From UBA5216 sp040081205 (GTDB taxonomy: Bacteria; Pseudomonadota; Gammaproteobacteria; Burkholderiales; SG8-41): a stretch of 5,203 nt of DNA. The stretch's first letter is position 1. Every line of letters begins with the position of its first letter. The stretch covers positions 1-5,203 of the forward strand of contig JBEBHE010000326.1 of the NCBI GenBank assembly GCA_040081205.1, given 5' to 3'. The notes below the pieces were generated by a model. It ran no database searches. It worked only from the letters and a program-made list of their open reading frames with translations, and was not told where the DNA came from. The position numbers were made by a program, and so were the translations under genes. Positions 1 through 4,796 of the stretch are shown here, in pieces.

Positions 1-107
1 TAGTAAAAATTATTTAAAAACAAATACTTATAAAATATCACGCTGGCGCGAGCAACGGATGTTTTCTGGTTACGCGCCGGCCTTCAAGTCAACCATCACG
101 CCGAACG
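1..107. other. Non-coding left edge with an extremely AT-rich tract
   Basis: No gene can be supported here. Bases 1-40 contain only four G or C (10% GC), in sharp contrast with the GC-rich sequence that follows. The region lies downstream of the minus-strand hydrolase gene. Read on the minus strand, TTGCTC and TATAAG are 17 bases apart, a weak promoter-like pair that would drive a gene off the left edge. GGCGCG and CGCGCC can pair weakly across a 22-base loop just after the hydrolase stop codon, but I would not call it a terminator. The AT-rich tract may be promoter DNA, an A/T-rich termination zone, or the edge of a foreign segment; the sequence does not decide. Confidence 0.4.
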
Positions 108-911
108 TCACGCCGGCGGCATTCCAGCGCCGCTTTGCACGAAACCGTTGATGCACGCCTCGAGCGCGTCGGGTTGTTCCACCATCGGGCAGTGGCCGGA
201 ATCGGGTATCTCGCGGTAGATCGCGCCGGGTATGCCTTGCGCCAGGGTTTCTGCCAACGCGGGCGGCGTGGTGAGGTCAAGCGCGCCGCACATGATCAGC
301 GTCGGGTTGGCGATGGTTTTGAGTTGTGCGGTGGTGTCCAGTGCCGCAAGTGCGAGGCATGCGCGGCTGAAACCCGCGGCATCGACGCGGGACAACGCCG
401 ATTTGCGCAGCGCGACTTCTTCGGGGTGCGCGGTCTGAAACGCCGGTGGAAACATGCGGCCGATGGCGGCATCGAGCACCGCGCTTATACCGATGGTGGT
501 GACTTTTTCCGACATCATGCGAAACGGCATGCGCGCGGGTTCGGGAAAGGCGGCCACCACATCGGCGATCAATAACCGGTTAAAACGCTTGCCGTGGCGC
601 AGCGCCAGGACTAGCGCGACGAAAGCACCGAAGCCATTGCCGAAGACATGCGTTTCCGGCGGGAGCTTGAGTTTATCCAGGATGGCGTTCACGTGGTCGG
701 CGTAATCCGCAACGCTGGTGAGTACGCGCGGCATCGACTGGCCGTAGCCGGGCAGATTGACGCGTGTGACGCGATAGCGTTGCGCGAGCGCCGGCCACAT
801 GCGGTCGAATACCGTCATGTCGGTAAGCAGGGAATGCACCAGCAGCAGATTCGGGCCGGCGCCGGCTTGCTCGTATTCGACGCTGGCGCCATGGATTTCG
901 GTGAATGGCAT
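108..911 (-). CDS. Alpha/beta-hydrolase-fold protein with glycine at the nucleophile position
   Basis: This 267-residue protein has the length and layout of a single-domain alpha/beta hydrolase such as the 3-oxoadipate enol-lactonase or haloperoxidase-like group. Visible landmarks are the oxyanion strand LLLVHSLLTD (residues 22-31, with HS instead of the usual HG), the VNLPGYGQS turn (51-59), the nucleophile elbow at 91-95, a helical cap region (about 120-195), the acid-bearing turn CGALD (Asp212), and the histidine loop DSGHCP (His240). The elbow reads G-N-G-F-G where the family consensus is G-x-S-x-G. The catalytic serine (rarely Cys or Asp) is therefore Gly93, encoded by GGC at 633-635. 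Asp212 and His240 remain, so the fold looks intact but ordinary esterase chemistry is not expected. There is no signal peptide, so it is probably cytoplasmic. The start fits the first beta strand, but no clear Shine-Dalgarno precedes it; TAAGAT six bases upstream could be a -10 element giving a nearly leaderless message. It is transcribed away from the apr operon. The substrate is unknown. Confidence 0.85.
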   Translation of the reverse strand: MPFTEIHGASVEYEQAGAGPNLLLVHSLLTDMTVFDRMWPALAQRYRVTRVNLPGYGQSMPRVLTSVADYADHVNAILDKLKLPPETHVFGNGFGAFVALVLALRHGKRFNRLLIADVVAAFPEPARMPFRMMSEKVTTIGISAVLDAAIGRMFPPAFQTAHPEEVALRKSALSRVDAAGFSRACLALAALDTTAQLKTIANPTLIMCGALDLTTPPALAETLAQGIPGAIYREIPDSGHCPMVEQPDALEACINGFVQSGAGMPPA

Positions 912-962
912 GGTGCAATCTTACGCTAATCTCTGGGCAGGCATGGTAGGGCGCACCGCCGA

Positions 963-983
963 TACCCTAGGCCGCCATGGGTA
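963..983. repeat. Imperfect 21-bp palindrome, possible operator
   Basis: TACCC (963-967) pairs with GGGTA (979-983), and GGC (970-972 region) pairs with GCC around a central C, leaving two mismatched positions on each side. The left arm can alternatively pair with TAGGG at 947-951 through CCCTA at 965-969. Such dyads between divergent genes are often repressor or activator sites, but the element is short and imperfect and could be chance in GC-rich DNA. Confidence 0.2.
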
Positions 984-1065
984 GCCAGCGCAAGTTTCTT
1001 TTATGTCCATATAACCATTTTTTTGCATGGGCTGCCGGTGTGCCGTTTAAAATCCGCACACAAGA

Positions 1066-1074
1066 AAGGGGGAG
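1066..1074 (+). promoter_or_regulatory. Shine-Dalgarno sequence that fixes the aprM start
   Basis: AAGGGGGAG ends four bases before ATG 1079. It is far stronger than anything before the in-frame ATG at 977, and it places the start at MFTTNPF. The extra 34 residues obtained from ATG 977 do not look like an aprM N-terminus. Confidence 0.75.
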
Positions 1075-1078
1075 CCTG

Positions 1079-1918
1079 ATGTTCACCACCAATCCGTTTG
1101 CTGCACTTTCCGCGTCCATACCGCCTGCCGTGATACAGGGGTACGTTATCGCCATGGTCATCCTGGTTGCCGCGGGAACCTTGTTCGATATCATCCACAA
1201 GGGCAGCGCCAGATATTTTTTCGAAAACTTCCGCAAGTCGAAAGCCAGGGCTAAAAAGCAGGTCGAAGGCGGCGAACTGATATCCATCGCCGTGAAGACC
1301 GGCGTGGTCGATGTCCTGACTTCCGGAGAGTTTTGCAATATGCGCCGCCGCATCGCGCATCTGCTGACCATGTATGGGTTCCTGACCTACGTCATCACCA
1401 CCGCCGTTATGGTGTTTTGTTATCCGACGCCCGCGACGCCGGCGCCCGCCATCCTGCCGCAACTGTGGGCGCTGGGCGGATTAATGGTTTGCATCGGTGG
1501 CTACTGGTTCTGGTTTTTCATCCGCGTCGATGTGGCCGCCGAGGGTGGCACGCCGCTGCGCGTCATGCACGCGGACCTGTTCATTCTGTCGCTGCTGGCG
1601 AGCGTGACGCTGGGTCTGGTCTGGGCGTATGCGCAGGCTGCTGGCATGTCCGGCGCCGGCGTGCTGTTCGGCCTGTACATCATCGCCACGACGGTGTTGT
1701 TCGGCTCGGTGCCGTGGTCGAAGTTCGCGCACATGTTTTTCAAACCCGCGGCGGCCTTCGAGAAAAGAGTATCCGAGGCCAATGGCACGGCTCAGAATCT
1801 GCCGACGCTGAGCCGCGACGATCCCGAGCAGCAGAAAAGGCATTCCATGGAACTGCTGCGGGATGCGCCGATGGACATGGGGTTGGGCATCAAGCGCGAA
1901 GCCCCGCGTCACTACTAG
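1079..1918 (+). CDS. aprM: APS reductase membrane anchor AprM
   Basis: A 279-residue integral membrane protein directly ahead of aprB and aprA. In sulfur oxidisers that lack QmoABC, AprM is thought to link the cytoplasmic AprBA reductase to the quinone pool. Five hydrophobic segments can be read at about residues 18-38, 93-115, 127-149, 167-187 and 194-212. The basic loop around 52-61 (RKSKARAKK) and the long polar tail after about 215 argue for an N-out, C-in topology as in NarI. Segments RRRIAHLLTMYGF (89-101) and WSKFAHMFFKPAAAF (213-227) resemble the NarI/HdrE/DsrM cytochrome-b-type family. His40, His94, His164 and His218 are candidate haem ligands, though haem binding by AprM is not something I can show. 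Pro-rich residues 116-127 form a likely periplasmic loop. The gene is preceded by a strong Shine-Dalgarno and is followed by aprB after 45 bases, indicating one operon. The name rests largely on the aprMBA context plus topology. Confidence 0.88.
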   Translation: MFTTNPFAALSASIPPAVIQGYVIAMVILVAAGTLFDIIHKGSARYFFENFRKSKARAKKQVEGGELISIAVKTGVVDVLTSGEFCNMRRRIAHLLTMYGFLTYVITTAVMVFCYPTPATPAPAILPQLWALGGLMVCIGGYWFWFFIRVDVAAEGGTPLRVMHADLFILSLLASVTLGLVWAYAQAAGMSGAGVLFGLYIIATTVLFGSVPWSKFAHMFFKPAAAFEKRVSEANGTAQNLPTLSRDDPEQQKRHSMELLRDAPMDMGLGIKREAPRHY

Positions 1919-1950
1919 AAAACACTCAGCAAGTTCTACCGGAAGAGATC

Positions 1951-1957
1951 AAGGAGA
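1951..1957 (+). promoter_or_regulatory. Strong Shine-Dalgarno for aprB
   Basis: AAGGAGA lies six bases before ATG 1964, near-perfect in both sequence and spacing. This is consistent with high translation of an abundant energy-metabolism enzyme subunit. Confidence 0.8.
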
Positions 1958-1963
1958 CCACTT

Positions 1964-2443
1964 ATGCCTACCTTCGTCTACATGACAAGGTGCGACGGAT
2001 GCGGACATTGCGTCGACATCTGCCCGTCCGACATCATGCACATCGATCCGACGTATCGACGTGCCTACAACATCGAGCCGAATATGTGCTGGGAGTGCTA
2101 CTCCTGCGTCAAGGCCTGTCCGCAAAATGCGATTGATGTACGCGGTTATGCCGACTTTGCTCCACTCGGCCACAGCGTTCGCGTCAACCGCGACGAACAG
2201 AAAGGCACGATTGCCTGGAAGATCAAATTCCGCAACGGTACGGAAAAGAACTTTCTGTCGCCCATCACCACCAAGCCCTGGGGGACGGCAATCCCCAAGC
2301 TTGCGGATGTTCCCGGGCCCAGCAAGGAGATGCGCGACAGCCAGCTGCTGTATAACGAGCCCAAATGGATCCGTATGGATGACGGCGGTTTGCATACGCT
2401 CAAGTCCAATGGTCTCCAACTGAAGAAAGGCGTGTACTACTGA
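1964..2443 (+). CDS. aprB: APS reductase beta subunit AprB, 2x[4Fe-4S]
   Basis: AprB is the electron-transfer subunit of dissimilatory APS reductase in the cytoplasm. It passes electrons between the FAD of AprA and an outside partner, here presumably AprM. Two ferredoxin-type cysteine sets are complete: Cys10, Cys13, Cys16, Cys20 (CDGCGHCVDIC) and Cys42, Cys45, Cys48, Cys52 (CWECYSCVKAC). By the usual ferredoxin pattern the fourth cysteine of each set ligates the other cluster. Trp43, inside the second set, matches the position of the tryptophan that in the Archaeoglobus enzyme lies between the FAD and the nearer cluster. Residues 60-159 form the family's beta-rich segment and extended C-terminal tail that wraps around AprA (SPITTKPWGT at 98-107 is typical). 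At 159 residues the length is normal. The stop codon TGA overlaps the aprA ATG by one base, so the subunits are probably translationally coupled. Confidence 0.97.
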   Translation: MPTFVYMTRCDGCGHCVDICPSDIMHIDPTYRRAYNIEPNMCWECYSCVKACPQNAIDVRGYADFAPLGHSVRVNRDEQKGTIAWKIKFRNGTEKNFLSPITTKPWGTAIPKLADVPGPSKEMRDSQLLYNEPKWIRMDDGGLHTLKSNGLQLKKGVYY

Positions 2444-4311
2444 TGGCTTACGAAACGATAGTCGAAGAAGGCATCGATATTCTGGTCGTCGGTGCGGGCC
2501 TTGGCGGCACTGGCGCCGCATGGGAGGCCAGGTTCTGGGGCCAGGACAAGAAAATTGTTATTGCCGAGAAGGCCAATATCGACCGCTCCGGTGCGGTCGC
2601 TCAGGGTTTGTACGCCATCAACTGCTACATGGGTACCCGCTGGGGCGAAAATAAGCCGGAGGACCATGTCCGCTACGCCCGCATCGACCTGATGGGGCTG
2701 GTGCGCGAAGACCTGCTGTTCGATATGGCCCGTCACGTTGACTCTACGGTGCATCAGTTCGAAGAGTGGGGCCTTCCCATCATGAAGGACCCAAAAACCG
2801 GGCGCTATCTGCGTGAAGGGCGATGGCAGATCATGATTCACGGCGAGTCCTACAAGCCCATCGTGGCCGAGGCCGCCAAGAAATCAGCAGACAAAGTCTT
2901 CAACCGCATCTGCGTCACCCACTTGCTGATGGACGACGGCAAGGAAAACCGCGTCGCCGGCGCCGTGGGCTTCAACGTTCGCACCGGCAATTACCACGTA
3001 TTCAAGTCCAAGGCCGTGATTTGCGGCGCGGGCGGCGCTTCCAACATCTTCAAACCGCGCTCGGTGGGCGAAGGTTCCGGCCGCACCTGGTATGCGCCGT
3101 GGTCGTCCGCATCTGCTTATGGGCTGATGATCAACGCCGGCGCCAAAATGACGCAGATGGAAAATCGCATCGTGCTGGCGCGGTTCAAGGACGGTTACGG
3201 TCCGGTCGGCGCCTACTTTCTGCACCTGAAGACCTATACGCAAAATTGCCTGGGTGAGGAGTACGAATCCAAGTGGTTTCCCGACTTGCAGAAAATGGTG
3301 GGCAAGGAATATCTCGATCCGGAAGCGTCGCATTTGACCCACCGGCCGATCCCGACCTGCCTGCGCAATCATTGCATCATCAGCGAAGTGAATGCCGGCC
3401 GCGGCCCGATACATATGGTGACCATGCAGGCGTTCCAGGATCCGCATCTGGAAGAGGTCGGCTGGGAAAACTTTCTCGGCATGACGGTCGGCCAGGCAGT
3501 TCTGTGGGCCGCCACCGACGTGGATCCCAAGAACGAGAATCCTGAGTTGACCACTTCAGAGCCCTACGTCATGGGCTCTCACGCGACCTGCTCGGGCGCC
3601 TGGTGCTCGGGTCCGGAGGATGTTTCCCCTCCCGAGTATTTCTGGGGCTACAACCGCATGACGACGATCGAGGGGCTGTTCGGCGCCGGTGACGCGGTTG
3701 GCGGTACGCCGCACGCGTTTTCATCCGGCTCGTTCACCGAAGGCCGCCTCGCCGCGAAGGCTGCGTGCAAGTACATCGACGACGGCAAGGCCGAAGGCAT
3801 CGTCGTATCCGAAGAGCAGATCAACCGTCGCAAGAAAGAGATCTACAAGCCCCTGGAGCATTACAAGACCTACCGCAATGCGATTGTGGCGGGCGATGTC
3901 AATCCGCACTACATCAATCCCAAGCAAGGCCTGGAGCGTCTGCAAAAGCTGATGGACGAGTATTGCGGCGGCGTGACCGTCAGCTACATGACCAACGAGA
4001 AGCTTCTGCATATCGGTCTGAAGAAGCTCAAGATCATGGAAGAAGACCTTGAGAGCATCGCCGCCAAGGACATTCACGAGTTGCTGCGCGCGTGGGAATT
4101 GAAGCACCGTCATCGCGCTGCGGAATGCGTCACGCAGCACACGCTGTTCCGCAAGGAGACTCGTTGGCCGGGTTACTACTACCGCGGCGACGCCATGAAG
4201 GTGGACGACGAAAACTGGCATGTGTTGACTGTTTCGCGTCGCGATCCGGAAACCGGCGAATACACTATGGAGAAGGCGCCTTGTTATCACCTGGTTTCGG
4301 AAGGCGAGTAG
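2443..4311 (+). CDS. aprA: APS reductase alpha subunit AprA, FAD-binding catalytic subunit
   Basis: AprA catalyses the reversible two-electron reaction sulfite + AMP = APS, run oxidatively in sulfur oxidisers as the step after sulfite formation. The 622-residue length is normal for this member of the fumarate reductase/succinate dehydrogenase flavoprotein family. The N-terminal FAD-binding Rossmann motif GAGLGGTGAAWEA is at 17-29, with acidic Glu42 ending the second strand. A second FAD-contact block, GLFGAGDAVGG through EGRLAAKAA, is at 411-440. Active-site residues known from the Archaeoglobus structure have counterparts: Asn60 (their Asn74), Arg247 in ARFKDGYGPVGA (their Arg265) and His380 in MGSHATC (their His398); Trp216 or Trp220 could be the substrate-stacking tryptophan. 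A helical C-terminal domain (about 455-575) and tail follow. AAGAAAGG (2423-2430) inside aprB may act as the ribosome site. No frameshift or missing key residue is visible. Alignment would be needed to assign Apr lineage I or II, though the aprMBA order favours lineage I. Confidence 0.98.
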   Translation: MAYETIVEEGIDILVVGAGLGGTGAAWEARFWGQDKKIVIAEKANIDRSGAVAQGLYAINCYMGTRWGENKPEDHVRYARIDLMGLVREDLLFDMARHVDSTVHQFEEWGLPIMKDPKTGRYLREGRWQIMIHGESYKPIVAEAAKKSADKVFNRICVTHLLMDDGKENRVAGAVGFNVRTGNYHVFKSKAVICGAGGASNIFKPRSVGEGSGRTWYAPWSSASAYGLMINAGAKMTQMENRIVLARFKDGYGPVGAYFLHLKTYTQNCLGEEYESKWFPDLQKMVGKEYLDPEASHLTHRPIPTCLRNHCIISEVNAGRGPIHMVTMQAFQDPHLEEVGWENFLGMTVGQAVLWAATDVDPKNENPELTTSEPYVMGSHATCSGAWCSGPEDVSPPEYFWGYNRMTTIEGLFGAGDAVGGTPHAFSSGSFTEGRLAAKAACKYIDDGKAEGIVVSEEQINRRKKEIYKPLEHYKTYRNAIVAGDVNPHYINPKQGLERLQKLMDEYCGGVTVSYMTNEKLLHIGLKKLKIMEEDLESIAAKDIHELLRAWELKHRHRAAECVTQHTLFRKETRWPGYYYRGDAMKVDDENWHVLTVSRRDPETGEYTMEKAPCYHLVSEGE

Positions 4312-4321
4312 CCATTATCTT

Positions 4322-4352
4322 CAGGCAGAAGCGCGCGTTCACCTTCTGTCTG
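4322..4352 (+). promoter_or_regulatory. Intercistronic stem-loop after aprA
   Basis: CAGGCAGAAG (4322-4331) pairs with CTTCTGTCTG (4343-4352), a 10-bp stem with one G-U pair and an 11-base loop, starting 11 bases after the aprA stop. No run of T follows, so it does not look like a standard intrinsic terminator. It could protect the 3' end of the aprMBA message from exonucleases or partly attenuate the downstream genes; both roles are inference. Confidence 0.55.
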
Positions 4353-4369
4353 GCCTGGAAGATACCGTC

Positions 4370-4777
4370 ATGTCGAGTGTCGTGAGCCCCGTCAAGCCTG
4401 TCTCCTCTGGTAGCGAGGAGCCTCGCGTGAACATTATTGAAAAAAACGATGCGGAGATTCTTGCCATCTCCAATCCGTTGTGGCGCGACCTCGTCAAATC
4501 GTCGAACGAAGGCAAGTACGGGGAATTCGCAAAGAATTTTTCCAGCAATCTGGCGCTTGCGATGAATACTGTCGTGGCGAACCACCAGTTCGCAAACAGC
4601 GAACTGGCAAGAAGCCTGTCTGAAGACGTTGATGCGCTCGGCATGATCCGCCGGGGCGAACATGTTACGGTTCTGTACCGGCAGCGCAGCACTAAAAAGC
4701 AGGGCGAATGGCTGGGCCGGCTTGTCCTTGGCTATGAAAATGGCGCGGTCAGGATTTTTGGCGCCTCCATCTTCTGA
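4370..4777 (+). CDS. Conserved-looking small protein of unknown function downstream of aprA
   Basis: I do not recognise this 135-residue protein. It has no signal peptide, no membrane segment and no cysteine. Residues 1-20 are low-complexity (Ser, Pro, Val, Glu). Residues 34-82 look helical, including NPLWRDLVKSSNEGKYGEFAKNF-type amphipathic sequence. Residues 93-135 look beta-rich (RRGEHVTVLYRQRS, EWLGRLVLGYENGAVRIFG). This helix-then-sheet order with a 'gkYgeFaknF' helix recalls small NTF2-like folds, but that is a guess. Two starts are possible: ATG 4370, preceded by GGAAGA seven bases upstream, or GTG 4427 (residue 20), preceded by GCGAGGAG six bases upstream. The GTG start has the better ribosome site and would drop the low-complexity leader. 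The gene lies 58 bases (or 115 for GTG) after aprA and 19 before the SlyD-like gene, so it is probably in the same transcription unit and may serve the reductase. Confidence 0.75.
   Translation: MSSVVSPVKPVSSGSEEPRVNIIEKNDAEILAISNPLWRDLVKSSNEGKYGEFAKNFSSNLALAMNTVVANHQFANSELARSLSEDVDALGMIRRGEHVTVLYRQRSTKKQGEWLGRLVLGYENGAVRIFGASIF
4402..4426 (+). promoter_or_regulatory. Alternative hairpins covering a Shine-Dalgarno before GTG 4427
   Basis: CTCCTC (4402-4407) can pair perfectly with GAGGAG (4415-4420) across a 7-base loop. GCGAGG (4413-4418) can instead pair with CCTCGC (4421-4426), with little or no loop unless the last pair opens. The two structures share bases and exclude each other, and both would hide the GAGGAG ribosome site of the GTG start. 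If translation begins at ATG 4370, ribosomes would melt both. Confidence 0.35.
4585..4607 (+). repeat. Perfect 9-bp inverted repeat inside the hypothetical gene
   Basis: CCAGTTCGC (4585-4593) and GCGAACTGG (4599-4607) are exact reverse complements around an AAACA loop. The element lies within codons 72-80 and leaves the reading frame open. It could form a stable mRNA hairpin or be a binding site; it is not followed by a T run. Confidence 0.5.
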
Positions 4778-4796
4778 GTGGCCATGCGAATTTGAT

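Larger units (their letters stand above)
912..1078. promoter_or_regulatory. Divergent intergenic region upstream of aprM
   Basis: This 167-base gap separates the starts of the leftward hydrolase gene and the rightward aprM, so it should hold promoters for both. Going right, TAAAAT at 1048-1053 is a good -10 match (5 of 6), but the nearest -35-like sequence, TTTGCA at 1022-1027, is 20 bases away, longer than the standard spacing. TATAAC at 1010-1015 is another -10-like hexamer without a convincing -35. Going left, TAAGAT lies six bases before the hydrolase ATG. The promoter assignments are weak, since the sequence alone cannot identify transcription starts. An open reading frame continuous with aprM reaches back to ATG 977, but it is not preferred as the start. 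Confidence 0.4.

Noticed and set aside
70..120. Minus-strand frame ending in VMVDLKAGA at TAA 70-72, just past the hydrolase stop
   Set aside because: It looks protein-like for about 17 residues but has no start or long open frame of its own. It would need a frameshift in the hydrolase C-terminus, for which there is no other sign.
135..575. Plus-strand open frame opposite the hydrolase
   Set aside because: Its composition (Arg, Gly, His, Cys) and lack of motifs mark it as antisense of the hydrolase, whose own frame has a coherent alpha/beta-hydrolase pattern.
977..1078. In-frame N-terminal extension of aprM from ATG 977
   Set aside because: ATG 1079 has a strong Shine-Dalgarno (AAGGGGGAG). 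The extra 34 residues look like translated promoter DNA and there is no good ribosome site before 977.
1001..1462. Minus-strand open frames opposite aprM, and similar ones opposite aprB and aprA
   Set aside because: They are Arg/Gly/His-rich low-complexity translations typical of shadows of real genes. The plus-strand frames have clear family motifs.
2280..2296. GGGG/CCCC short inverted repeat in aprB
   Set aside because: The stem is only four to five pairs inside a conserved coding segment, expected by chance at this base composition.
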